Of a DNA stretch of 64,000 nucleotides, positions 52,828 to 61,072 are shown one piece after another; position 1 is the first letter of the stretch; each line of letters begins with the position of its first letter. The position numbers and the translations under genes are program-made. The notes beneath the pieces are model-generated. The model had not been told where the DNA came from. It saw nothing but the letters and a program-made list of their open reading frames with translations, and made no database searches. Source of the DNA: Acidobacteriota bacterium (GTDB taxonomy: Bacteria; Acidobacteriota; Terriglobia; Terriglobales; Acidobacteriaceae). The DNA lies in NCBI GenBank assembly GCA_021813745.1, contig JAKAJO010000032.1:1-64000 (forward strand), given 5' to 3'.

Positions 52828-53046
52828 ATGACCAGCGCACGAAAGTCCGATCCCAGGGTAAATGAAGAATCTCCAGGGAAACGTTGGCTTGCCGCTCACA
52901 GGTGTTCAAAGTGCGGAAACGTGCTCAGCCTGGACAGTATCGATCTTAGAGAAGCGACGACTGGTATTGTTCTGTGTCCGTGTTGCGGCACATCTGAGTC
53001 GATCGAAATTGAGATCATTCAACCCAAGGGTTCAGTAGAACTCTAG
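52828..53046 (+). CDS. Small zinc-ribbon-like protein (72 aa)
   Basis: Two CxxC pairs (CSKCGN near 27; CPCCGT near 51) spaced as in a zinc ribbon, with an acidic tail. No SD visible before ATG 52828, so the start is uncertain. No function known. Confidence 0.5.
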   Translation: MTSARKSDPRVNEESPGKRWLAAHRCSKCGNVLSLDSIDLREATTGIVLCPCCGTSESIEIEIIQPKGSVEL

Positions 53047-53187
53047 ATCGGTAGGAACCGATAGGCATCGATTGTGCATGACTTTCTGAAGCGCCTCTTT
53101 TATCTCGAAGACATTACAGGCGCCCTCTGTGGTTCTTGTAGTGACTTTCTCTGACACTCGTTCACTTGAGCAGAACAAGGCATGCTG

Positions 53188-54096
53188 CTAAGCGGCCCGT
53201 TTCGCTCCGACCGCAAGTACGAACGCTTTCACAAACTCACTGAGCAGTTTCGACTGATTGTCGGAGCGACAGGCGAGATGAGTCCTGAGCATCAAGTCAT
53301 TCTCAGTCAGAGGACGTACCGTGAGACCATTGCGCGCAATACGTAGGGCCCCAGCTTTTACAACGACAGCAATCGCTGAACCGTCCGCCACGAATGGATA
53401 GGCCTCTTCTGGAGCGATGATGTGCTGAACGCGAGAGGGCGTAACCTTCCTCATTTCCGCCACCCGCATAATCGAATCGTAGAGCGGCGGGTGCAAGCGG
53501 CGTTCGAAGAGTATCCACGCGCGCCCCTTCATCTGGTCTAGCGTGACTTCGGACTGAGCAGCGAGTTCGTCGGCTTCGCGCATGGCAATGTAGAACGGAG
53601 ACTCGGCAACTTGGATAGTCGACAGCGCCGGCGAACGGGGAGGCTCTGTCGCAATCGCGAGATCGAGCGTGCCCTCGAGTAGTTCATGTATCAAGTCATA
53701 CGAATACTGACTCGACAAGTCTATTTTGAAGTGCGGGAACTTCCTCAGCTGAACCGCAAGAAGAGTGGAGATTAGAAACGGATCTGTATAAGGAGACCGC
53801 CCGACGTTGAGAATAACGTCTGCGTCTTGCACGACCGCGCGGGCCGCATTAAGAGCTCGCTCTCCATATAGAAGAGCGAGACGTGCCTGCTGGACATAGG
53901 CTTTGCCTGCCCGATTCACCTGCACGGACCTGCGGTCCCGCTCGAACAGGCGAAATCCGAGCATGGCCTCCACATCGGCAAGATTCTTGGTGATCATCGG
54001 CTGACTAATGCGAATCTTTTCCGCTGCGCGGCTAAAATTGAGCTCTTCCGAGAGAGCGACCACTGATTCCATGTACTTCGTTTCATTGCGTGCCAT
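53188..54096 (-). CDS. LysR-type transcriptional regulator 3
   Basis: 302 residues: LysR HTH (SVVALSEELNFSRAAEKIRISQPMITKNLADVEAMLG) and a sensor domain, lacking the GSGSRR and STEGLLNAVEAG blocks shared by LysR 1 and 2, so it belongs to another subfamily. A 14-bp perfect palindrome (54107-54120) just upstream of its start is a candidate self-regulatory site. Adjacent genes give no clear target. Confidence 0.88.
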   Translation of the reverse strand: MARNETKYMESVVALSEELNFSRAAEKIRISQPMITKNLADVEAMLGFRLFERDRRSVQVNRAGKAYVQQARLALLYGERALNAARAVVQDADVILNVGRSPYTDPFLISTLLAVQLRKFPHFKIDLSSQYSYDLIHELLEGTLDLAIATEPPRSPALSTIQVAESPFYIAMREADELAAQSEVTLDQMKGRAWILFERRLHPPLYDSIMRVAEMRKVTPSRVQHIIAPEEAYPFVADGSAIAVVVKAGALRIARNGLTVRPLTENDLMLRTHLACRSDNQSKLLSEFVKAFVLAVGAKRAA

Positions 54097-54106
54097 AATC
54101 TAGCTC

Positions 54107-54120
54107 CAAGGTCGACCTTG
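54107..54120. promoter_or_regulatory. Palindrome upstream of LysR 3
   Basis: CAAGGTCGACCTTG is perfectly self-complementary and lies 11 bases before the LysR 3 start, at a position where an autoregulatory operator would block transcription. Confidence 0.4.
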
Positions 54121-54309
54121 AGGGGGACGGATTGGGAATATGCATTGCCGACTTCAGTTTCGTCGCTTGCACGCAGATTATCGGGAACGATCAATGAATG
54201 CCCTATAGTTCTCTTCCGCGCAGTTGGGGGCCACTCCGTCGCGGAATACTATCTCCATTTAGACGCAAGAAGACGCCGAAAGATGCGGAATAGAACGATT
54301 TGCAACCTG

Positions 54310-54334
54310 CTCTTATTCCTGTCAAGAATAAGAG
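54310..54334. other. Inverted repeat in a gene-poor stretch
   Basis: CTCTTATTC (54310-54318) pairs perfectly with GAATAAGAG (54326-54334) over seven bases. It may be an operator or weak terminator. The spacing differs from the sulfur-regulon operators. No gene is visible in 54121-54652; a second small inverted repeat (TTGTCC/GGACAA) lies at 54360-54376. Confidence 0.4.
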
Positions 54335-54652
54335 ACCTTAAAAAATGAATTGGACTTTGTTGTCCCTTTAGGACAATCGTATGTGCAAATCGTGCCGCAT
54401 TCTGCGCACGATGCGGAGCAGAGCGATTGACCGATCGATCGTGAACTCGTGCACTGCAGAAAATCGATCCATCGCAGACAATCCCCCCAATTGGAGCGTG
54501 GAGATGATCCCGGTAACCGTCGCTAGAATCCTCGCATCGAAGACCTGGCCGGACACAATCTGGCTACAATCCAAACCGTACGCCCTTCCCTCGACCGCGG
54601 TGCTTCAGAGCTCGAACATGTGGCTTCCGGCGGTGACAACAATGTAGCTGCT

Positions 54653-55393
54653 ATGGCACCCCGTTCCCCATCACCGGTCCGTTCTACGGAGTGGAGTGTG
54701 GAAGCGAAGGCTATGGCCGTTCAGGCAAAGGTGCTCTCCGGAAACAAACTTGAGCAACTCGTGGTTCGCATCCAGCGGCACTCGGGCCGCTCCAAGCAGG
54801 AGTGCTGGCGTTTCGTCATCCAGTACGGGATCAAGGGGAGAGCCGACCAAAGACGATGGACCGAGGCCGAAATCGAGCTTGTTCGTGAGGAACTCGTCAA
54901 GCGTTCGGTCGAAGACATCGCTCGCCGATTGGACCGCACGCCCAAAGCGATTCGCAATCTGCTCAGAAGACTGCGCCTCAGTGTTCGCGATATCCGCTGT
55001 GACCAGTTCTCCGTTGCAAGCCTTGCGAGCGCACTCCGGGTTCGCAAAGAGGAGATTCTCTTCTGGATCGAACACAAATGGCTCACAGCCTCAGAGGTTC
55101 CCCGCGGAACGCGCCATTTCTATACGATCACTCCAGAAGCGCTGATTGATCTTTTGAAGCATCACCAGGCTGACCTTTTGAAGCGCGGCCTACCAAACCT
55201 ATCGCTGTTCGACGCCTATGTGCAGTATTGCTACTCACCGAAGCACACCAGCGGCGAACAACTCCTTGATGTACGCAGAGACAAGCGGGAACGAGAGGCA
55301 TTTGCTGCTGCAATGCAGGGCGGTCAAAGCAACATTGAAGAAGACGAAGATGACGAACTCGACGATGAAGGAACATATGCCGTCAAGCTTTAG
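54653..55393 (+). CDS. Myb/SANT-like and MerR-like DNA-binding protein
   Basis: Frame open from 54620; I prefer ATG 54653, though no SD supports either. About 246 residues. A SANT/Myb-like helix set (RRWTEAEIELVREELVKRSVEDIARRLDRTPKAIRNLLRRL) is followed by a second HTH with a MerR flavour (SVASLASALRVRKEEILFWIEHKWL ... RHFYTITPEALIDLL) and an acidic C-terminus (EEDEDDELDDEG). Likely a sequence-specific regulator; targets unknown. Confidence 0.65.
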   Translation: MAPRSPSPVRSTEWSVEAKAMAVQAKVLSGNKLEQLVVRIQRHSGRSKQECWRFVIQYGIKGRADQRRWTEAEIELVREELVKRSVEDIARRLDRTPKAIRNLLRRLRLSVRDIRCDQFSVASLASALRVRKEEILFWIEHKWLTASEVPRGTRHFYTITPEALIDLLKHHQADLLKRGLPNLSLFDAYVQYCYSPKHTSGEQLLDVRRDKREREAFAAAMQGGQSNIEEDEDDELDDEGTYAVKL

Positions 55394-55634
55394 CCTGCTG
55401 AAGTCTGGAAACGCAACTGCGGAGGACAAGGGACGAACCCGTTGCGCGAAGTGTCCGCCACCGGCTTGGCTCTTCACCGTTCTCGACGCCGTAGTGAGCG
55501 GAGTTTGCGCCGCTGCGTTAATCATCCTGTTGCTTCCGCTGCTAAAGTTGGCGATCGGGTTCACTTCTGAAGTGGAGAGTCCGCATGCGCACCAGATGGT
55601 GTGGCGCGAGCCTCTCGACAGTTGGTCTCAGTAG
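55377..55634 (+). CDS. Small single-TM protein (85 aa)
   Basis: ATG 55377 (AAGGA six bases upstream) overlaps the end of the preceding gene in another frame. One TM helix (VVSGVCAAALIILLLPLLKLAIGF) preceded by CAKCPPPAW. Probably coupled to the DNA-binding gene. Not recognised. Confidence 0.5.
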   Translation: MPSSFSLLKSGNATAEDKGRTRCAKCPPPAWLFTVLDAVVSGVCAAALIILLLPLLKLAIGFTSEVESPHAHQMVWREPLDSWSQ

Positions 55635-55732
55635 ACAACCATTTCGATCACCGTCCCTCAGGGGGTCTCGGGCGCGTTTTCCAATCTGCAAAGCTCCAGA
55701 GACCAGATCAGACTGCTCGCTCATTCTGTCTA

Positions 55733-55951
55733 TCAATGTCGTCCAGCCGGGCAAGAGTAGTCGTGCAGGACCTGTGGTTCCCCACCCTCGTCCCGGATGT
55801 GTTTCGCATCGATGTGGACGCTGGTCCTCATGCTGGCGCTGAAAATAGTGCCGTCGGTAAACTCTATATGAACCTCGGGACAGGAAACGCCATCCTCATA
55901 GAGTGTGAGGAGGCGCACGACTTTTCCACTCAATTCGTTACAGTGAATCAT
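55733..55951 (-). CDS. Conserved hypothetical protein (72 aa)
   Basis: The product has a compact β pattern (VRLLTLYEDGVSCPEVHIEFTDGTIFSASM; AKHIRDEGGEPQVLHDY) like small hypothetical proteins seen often in Acidobacteria. I prefer it over the 240-codon plus-strand frame covering the same bases, which has a low-complexity product. No clear SD. Confidence 0.55.
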   Translation of the reverse strand: MIHCNELSGKVVRLLTLYEDGVSCPEVHIEFTDGTIFSASMRTSVHIDAKHIRDEGGEPQVLHDYSCPAGRH

Positions 55952-56136
55952 TTCTGTTGTCCAATCTATTCAGCAGATCACGGCTTTCGGTCGCTGCCTG
56001 TTTATTCTCGGCAAAATCTCAAACTGTTAGGAGGTGCGCAATCTCGTCCCGAAGAACCCGGATGGACCAACAGACGGCATACGCCAAAGAGCGCATGCAC
56101 TAAATATAGTGTTTACGCTAAGTCAATGCTAGATAA

Positions 56137-56361
56137 ATGCATCCCGACGTGTGCATTGAGCTTGGCAAGCGAATTCGTGAACTGCGGAAGAAGCGCGGAT
56201 GGCGGCAGATTGACCTTGCTGAGCAATCCGGCATTCATGAGGTCCATATCTCCGATCTCGAGCGTGGTGCGCGAGAAGTGGGTCTACGCAACCTGTCCGC
56301 ACTCGCCCAGGCCTTTGGTCTGACCATGAGCGAATTCCTGAAAGGGGTCCGAGACCGGTAA
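56137..56361 (+). CDS. XRE-family HTH protein (74 aa)
   Basis: A complete helix-turn-helix domain (LGKRIRELRKKRGWRQIDLAEQSGIHEVHISDLERGAREVGLRNLSALAQAFGLTMSEFL) and nothing else. Such one-domain repressors often control neighbouring defence or toxin genes. It opens the right-hand island. An AT-rich promoter-like stretch lies at 56100-56135. Confidence 0.85.
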   Translation: MHPDVCIELGKRIRELRKKRGWRQIDLAEQSGIHEVHISDLERGAREVGLRNLSALAQAFGLTMSEFLKGVRDR

Positions 56362-56438
56362 TCTGGAAGCAAACCGCCCAGCCCGACATCGCCCATTTTT
56401 TGCGCGCGAGTGCGCCTGACTTCAGGCGCATAGGAATA

Positions 56439-57620
56439 CTACCAGTCCATATTCGCGGCATCGTCGACTTCCTTCGACAAAGCCCTGATGTAGTCGTCCA
56501 TATTCTCCTCGGAAGTCATCGCGCGAGCGTAAACACCGTTGCTTGCGTAACTCAAGATCACCGGAAGGCCATCGTCATCGAGATGTAATTTAGCAGGTGC
56601 ACGTTCACCCTTCCACAGCTTTTCAATGAACGACTCCATCACCTCAATTGCACGAGATTCCTCAAACGACGGCACGATCCATATCGATAGGCGGCCATCA
56701 TTCCCTGTCAGGTTTACTGGTACGGCACCCGTTGCAGTGTGAAAGCTAAATGCTTCGCCGTTTTTGCCGAACGCCCCGTGCGCCATATAGTTCCGAACCT
56801 GACGTTTGATTTCCAACAGTTCCTCGTAAATGTCCTTCATTTCCTTCTCGGCAGAAAGATCAATGGCTTTTTTGACTTTCTCGGACCATTCGGCCTCAGC
56901 CAGTTCTGCAACATCCTCACCTGTCCTGAGTCTGCCGAGCAAAATTGCGACATGAATGAGAATGTGTTCTGTCCAACTGAAGAATGCTTCTATCGCGGCG
57001 ACACCGATCCACTTCGCTTCTTCAGCTGCCGAATAGTCCAGCGTGAACGATTTCGCCTTCCGGTCGCCCGACAGTTTGATTTCTTCCTCCTGGATCTCAT
57101 AAGGGCTGTTGCCTTGGATCGAGGTCGCCATTTCCCTGAATAAGTCCCTGAGATATGTGTATCGGCTGAATAGAGATGGGCCATTGTTTTTGACGTTCAG
57201 GCTCATTCCACCAGCCGCCTTGGCAGCCAGATTATCGAAATATGCGCGCGATGCACCTATTCCTCTCTTAGCCGCAGCGACAATCCCAGCAGCTGCAGCC
57301 TCATCCTCCGGAGAATTAGACGAGAAGACTCCGAGTCCCATTTTTCGATACTCAATGGTTGCCGTTTTCCCGTTGAAATCCACCGGTATCGACCACGCAA
57401 CTTTTTCTTCTTGGCCTGTGTGAGGGAACCTCAACAGATCTGCCAGTAGAAAGTAGACCAAGTAGTACTCCGGCAATTCACGACCGGCATCAGTTCGCTT
57501 CCCACCCCAGGCATATTCGTGAACTTTTTCGGCAGGTTTTAGCGGAGCGATTGCGCGGGTTGCTTGTGCACGTATCCGTTCGACCTCTTCCTCGGTCAGT
57601 ATCGTTCTTGTGCGGACCAT
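56439..57620 (-). CDS. HEPN-like protein with RNxxxH motif
   Basis: 393 residues, not of a family I can name. A helical part at ~205-285 has the HEPN layout: helix AFFSWTEHILIHVAILLGRL, then IKRQVRNYMAHGAFG with R276-N-X3-H281, the Rx4-6H motif of HEPN ribonucleases. The N-terminal half (EYYLVYFLLADLLRFP, VDFNGKTATIEYRKMG) is unrecognised and may sense. Its setting between an XRE repressor and a PIN/HTH-ImmA pair supports a role in defence as an RNA-cutting effector; this is inference. Confidence 0.6.
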   Translation of the reverse strand: MVRTRTILTEEEVERIRAQATRAIAPLKPAEKVHEYAWGGKRTDAGRELPEYYLVYFLLADLLRFPHTGQEEKVAWSIPVDFNGKTATIEYRKMGLGVFSSNSPEDEAAAAGIVAAAKRGIGASRAYFDNLAAKAAGGMSLNVKNNGPSLFSRYTYLRDLFREMATSIQGNSPYEIQEEEIKLSGDRKAKSFTLDYSAAEEAKWIGVAAIEAFFSWTEHILIHVAILLGRLRTGEDVAELAEAEWSEKVKKAIDLSAEKEMKDIYEELLEIKRQVRNYMAHGAFGKNGEAFSFHTATGAVPVNLTGNDGRLSIWIVPSFEESRAIEVMESFIEKLWKGERAPAKLHLDDDGLPVILSYASNGVYARAMTSEENMDDYIRALSKEVDDAANMDW

Positions 57621-57910
57621 AATGGTCGATGATAGAACAGCGTCCGCCGTGTTGCCCCGTGAGTCACCGACTTCGGCTATTTAGAATCGCTTTGATGAAG
57701 CCGCTGTCAGGCCTGCTTGAACCCTTCCCTCTGTTGCGCCACCAGTAGACCGCTTGGATGGTGTCGGGAAGATCGTCTCTCGAAGCGCCTCATGTTCCGC
57801 GAGGATTGATATGGTCCGGAACGATGTTGCTCTAATCAGTTCAGATTGCTTCGCAGGCCAATCCAATTTCGAGCTTCGTTTTGGCCCAGCATCCCAGCCG
57901 GACGTAGCCG

Positions 57911-58420
57911 TCATTTCAGACTTTGGTAGCGCCGGATGTAAGCAGCCAGTTCGCGCTTCGGCAGTCGAACTAAGAGATCCGCAGCGAGCTTCGAGAGGGC
58001 TGTATGGAGCTGTTTCGCCGTCGACAGTTTGCCTTCAAAGAGTTGGTCGCAGACCCAGAGGACGCCATGCACCTCGATCCGGCTGCGTTCGGCCAGGGTA
58101 CGCAGTGCAGAGTCACCCGTCAGCAGGATGCAGCCGGTATGAGCTTCCGCCAGGACAAAGGCAAAGCCATCGTGAATGCTGAGCCGAGGCTGAGCAAGGA
58201 TGGCCTCGCGCGCCCGCGAGACCTGGGGCCCAGGCAGGTCCACAACCTTGAGTCCCGCCGCAATCAGGTTCTTCTTCTCTTCGGCGGAAAAGCTCAGCAG
58301 TTCATCTTCGAAGAGCGTGTTGGGGATCAGAATTTCGAAGGGCAGCCGCAGGAAAGCCGCGAGCAGCGCGGCCTTGCGCAAATCGATGAGACAGCTTGTA
58401 TCACTGATGATGATCCTCAT
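57911..58420 (-). CDS. PIN-like nuclease (toxin-type)
   Basis: 169 residues; ATG 58420 lies inside the end of the HTH-ImmA gene (20-base overlap). PIN acidic residues are visible: D7 in IIISDTSCLIDL, acidic cluster in PNTLFEDELL, D in SIHDGFAFVLAEA and TGDSALRTLAE. Divalent-metal RNases of this type pair with antitoxins; here its partner is the HTH-ImmA protein, an arrangement known from other HTH-peptidase/PIN pairs. 57621-57910 shows no gene. Confidence 0.72.
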   Translation of the reverse strand: MRIIISDTSCLIDLRKAALLAAFLRLPFEILIPNTLFEDELLSFSAEEKKNLIAAGLKVVDLPGPQVSRAREAILAQPRLSIHDGFAFVLAEAHTGCILLTGDSALRTLAERSRIEVHGVLWVCDQLFEGKLSTAKQLHTALSKLAADLLVRLPKRELAAYIRRYQSLK

Positions 58421-59501
58421 CGGTTCCGTACGGTCCCTTCAGCCCGGCCTCCACGCGAGGCAGTGATATTCTCAGCAACTCAGCCGCTTTACTGAGCGAC
58501 ACGAAATCTTCAGCCAGCGCACGATAGCAGAGCCGCTCAAACCGCTGGGGCCGTTCCCGTTGTCCCCGGCTATTCTCCGCTTCGAGTTCCTCCGGTTCCT
58601 GAGTACGCCAACCCCGCGCAACCGTTTGAAAGGCATAGGTCAGGATCGCCTCGTTGATGACGCCGACCTGTTTGAGGCGCATCAGGAGCGCAGCACCACT
58701 GACGCGATAAAGCCGCTTGAGCGCGATGATTTCCTTATAGCCGAGAGCATTACGCTGTTTACCGACTTCGCGCAGAAGATGCTCGCGCGGCATCAAAAAG
58801 GCGCCGGCAAAGAGATTGGCCGCCTTCTCCTCATCTTTGTCCGGCAGGCTCGTAGGATCGATGACACGATGAGCCAGCTCGTGCGCGAGGGTGAGCCGTC
58901 GCCGTTCGAGCGGAAACAGCCGATTGACCACGATCACCGGCAACCCAGGAGCCCCGCTCTCCCGTGCAACGATGCAGGTGAAACCGGAGACGCGATTGGG
59001 AAGGTCGACAACGAGAACTTTCAGCCCTTTTTCCTCCAGCAACTCGGTCATGTTTGGAATCGGATCGATTCCGAGCATCCATTTCTGACGGACCTCTTTC
59101 GCCAGTTCCTCTGCGTCCTCTATGCTCCTGAGCTTCCGCGGAGAGGCAAACGGCGGCTTCCATTCGGCGCTGTCGAGATCGAGGATGTGTTCGATCTGCA
59201 AATAGCGCTCGATCCATTCGAGCACTTCGGTTTCGACGGCTGCCCGGTCGCCAGCCGTGGTGTTCGCTTTGGTGCGGAATTCGACGCCGGACAACACAAG
59301 TCCTTGAGTATCCATCAGATAGCTGACGGATACATGAAGAGCCTTCGCTAGAGCAATCAGGACCCCGGAGCTGGGGATGTCTTCGCCGCGCTCATACTTG
59401 CCGATTGCCTGCGCGGTCACTTTCTGGTCCATCGCGGCAGCGAGATCCCGTAACGAGTAGCCGGCCTTGCGGCGGGCGAGACGAATGCGATCTGCGATCA
59501 T
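58401..59501 (-). CDS. HTH-XRE/ImmA-IrrE zinc peptidase regulator
   Basis: 366 residues, SD AGGAG. N-terminal XRE HTH (residues 4-62: RIRLARRKAGYSLRDLAAAM ... AIGKYERGEDIP), then an ImmA/IrrE peptidase domain with H207-E-L-A-H211 and the third-ligand helix DEEKAANLFAGAFLMP, then a C-terminal helical extension. In known systems such proteins hold operons silent and are relieved by proteolysis after DNA damage or phage stress; CBASS loci use separate HTH (CapH) and peptidase (CapP) proteins for this. Here both are fused and face the CD-NTase operon across a 90-base gap. Confidence 0.86.
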   Translation of the reverse strand: MIADRIRLARRKAGYSLRDLAAAMDQKVTAQAIGKYERGEDIPSSGVLIALAKALHVSVSYLMDTQGLVLSGVEFRTKANTTAGDRAAVETEVLEWIERYLQIEHILDLDSAEWKPPFASPRKLRSIEDAEELAKEVRQKWMLGIDPIPNMTELLEEKGLKVLVVDLPNRVSGFTCIVARESGAPGLPVIVVNRLFPLERRRLTLAHELAHRVIDPTSLPDKDEEKAANLFAGAFLMPREHLLREVGKQRNALGYKEIIALKRLYRVSGAALLMRLKQVGVINEAILTYAFQTVARGWRTQEPEELEAENSRGQRERPQRFERLCYRALAEDFVSLSKAAELLRISLPRVEAGLKGPYGTDEDHHQ

Positions 59502-59528
59502 TATGGACGCTCCTAGCGGTTTCCAAAA

Positions 59529-59552
59529 TTACATTTTCAATATTTATTGTAA
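59529..59552. promoter_or_regulatory. Candidate operator between HTH-ImmA and the CD-NTase operon
   Basis: TTACA (59529-59533) and TGTAA (59548-59552) form the outer arms of a 24-base AT-rich dyad in the middle of the divergent promoter region 59502-59591. Its position fits binding by the XRE domain of the neighbouring regulator, controlling both directions. Confidence 0.5.
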
Positions 59553-59591
59553 ACTAAGAGCGTTGTCCCGATCACGCCCCGGAGGTTAACC

Positions 59592-60563
59592 ATGGGAGCA
59601 CTCCTTGCACCCCTTCAAACCGAGACTACACCGGCAACGCAGATCCCCGCTTCCGTGCCATGGGCGCTCCCGTGGGTTGCCGTCCGTCAGCGCTTTCAGC
59701 AGTTTCACCAGAACATCAGCCTGACGCTCATGCAGCAGGTTGATGGCTGGAGGAAGCGCAGTGGTGTCATCTCCTGCCTGAATCAGCACTACCACAACAT
59801 TGATTCCGAAGACGCCAATAGCCGCTTGATCGGTTCGTGGGGCAAAGATCTCGCCACCCGCCCGCCGCGCGACGTTGACGTGTACTTCGTTCTTCCCCCC
59901 GAGGTCTACTACCGGTTTCAGAATCGCATCGGGAATCGCCAGTCCGCATTGCTCCAGGAAGTACGGGGAGTGCTGTTGCCGACATACCCCGCCACGGTGA
60001 TCCAGGCAGACCGTCAGGTTGTCCTCGTCAGCTTTGGCAGCTACGCCATTGAGGTTGTCCCAGCGTTCCTGCTCACGGACGGATGCTATTGGATCTGCGA
60101 CACCGCCGGTGTCGGCCGCTATAAGGTGACCAATCCCCAGGCGGAGGCGCAGTACATTCAAGATGTCGATGTTGCCTGCAATGGGAACCTGAGACCGCTG
60201 ATCCGGATGCTGAAAGGGTGGCAGGCATATTGCTCGGTTCCCATCAAATCGTTTCATCTTGAGCTGGTCGCTGCGGAGTTTCTCCTGCAAAGCCCCTGGC
60301 GCCTGCATGATTACTTCTGGTTTGACTGGATCACACGGGATTTCTTCGCATACCTGTACAGCAAGGCGTCCGCTTCAATGCTCGTTCCGGGCGTACCCGA
60401 AAGCGTCCTCCTTGGCGACCTATGGCAAAGCCGGGCGCTGACGGCGTGGAACCGGGCTGTCAAGGCCTGCGAATTCGACCAATCAAACCAAGTCGATGCT
60501 GCTGGCGAGGAGTGGCAAAAGATTTTCGGAGCGGATCTTCCGCGGAGGCCGCAATGGACGTAG
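59592..60563 (+). CDS. CD-NTase (SMODS-type cyclic oligonucleotide synthase)
   Basis: 323 residues, SD GGAGG. The nucleotidyltransferase core is clear: G81-S82 in IGSWGKDLA, catalytic D94-V-D96 (PRDVDVYFVLP) and a third acidic residue E154 in YAIEVVPAF. The OAS-like helical half has RPLIRMLKGWQ and IKSFHLELVAAEFLL. Such enzymes make cyclic di- or trinucleotides on phage infection and activate an effector. It is the first of five genes with start/stop overlaps. Clade and product cannot be fixed by eye. Confidence 0.88.
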   Translation: MGALLAPLQTETTPATQIPASVPWALPWVAVRQRFQQFHQNISLTLMQQVDGWRKRSGVISCLNQHYHNIDSEDANSRLIGSWGKDLATRPPRDVDVYFVLPPEVYYRFQNRIGNRQSALLQEVRGVLLPTYPATVIQADRQVVLVSFGSYAIEVVPAFLLTDGCYWICDTAGVGRYKVTNPQAEAQYIQDVDVACNGNLRPLIRMLKGWQAYCSVPIKSFHLELVAAEFLLQSPWRLHDYFWFDWITRDFFAYLYSKASASMLVPGVPESVLLGDLWQSRALTAWNRAVKACEFDQSNQVDAAGEEWQKIFGADLPRRPQWT

Positions 60564-61072
60564 CCGTCGTCGAAGCCCTCAAGCACGAATGCGAACGCCA
60601 GGAGGAGTCGTGCCTCTACACTTCCACTGCTCTCTTCGAGTGGCTGAAGGATTTGCGCCTCTGGCGAACAGCGTTCATCGCGCTCCCCATCCTCTGCGCG
60701 GCAGTCGCCACCTCCGCGCTAGTGAAACACTGGCCGTGGGTCGCCGGCGTTGCGACGTTTCTCGCGGGCGTGCTCCCCGCCATCTTCAAGGCGCTCGACC
60801 TGGACCGGGACCTTGCCGTTATCACGCGCTTCGCCAATACATTTAAGTCGCTCCAGGACCGGTTTCGTCAGGCAAGGAACATCACCGCACTCGGTGAACT
60901 CGATGAGATTAAAAAAGAGTTTGCCTCTTTGCGCGCGAGGCTGGATGATGCCCGGATGGCCAGCATCCCTCCGCCGGAGAGGTATTTCAAAAGAGCGCAA
61001 GACAAGATCCGCAAGGGGCACTACACGTTCGAAGCAGATGGCTCCCCACAAACGTCCGAGGGAGCCGCATGA
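60554..61072 (+). CDS. SLATT-domain two-TM protein, putative CBASS effector
   Basis: 172 residues overlapping the CD-NTase end by ten bases. An N-terminal helix (ECERQEESCLYTSTALFEWLKDLRLWR) and two TM helices (~38-56 FIALPILCAAVATSALV; ~60-79 WPWVAGVATFLAGVLPAIF) followed by a helical tail (FANTFKSLQDRFRQAR) give the SLATT layout (SMODS- and SLOG-associating two-TM). SLATT proteins are thought to form pores when a nucleotide signal is made, killing or arresting the cell. Confidence 0.82.
   Translation: MDVAVVEALKHECERQEESCLYTSTALFEWLKDLRLWRTAFIALPILCAAVATSALVKHWPWVAGVATFLAGVLPAIFKALDLDRDLAVITRFANTFKSLQDRFRQARNITALGELDEIKKEFASLRARLDDARMASIPPPERYFKRAQDKIRKGHYTFEADGSPQTSEGAA

Noticed and set aside
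54310..54334. Inverted repeat TTATTC-N7-GAATAA as an eleventh regulon operator
   Set aside because: Arm spacing is wrong (N11 between TTAT and ATAA) and the TTTCTGCTTGGAC-type half is missing.
55601..56323. 240-codon plus-strand ORF
   Set aside because: Overlaps two better candidates (55733-55951 minus and the XRE gene 56137-56361) and has an irregular composition.
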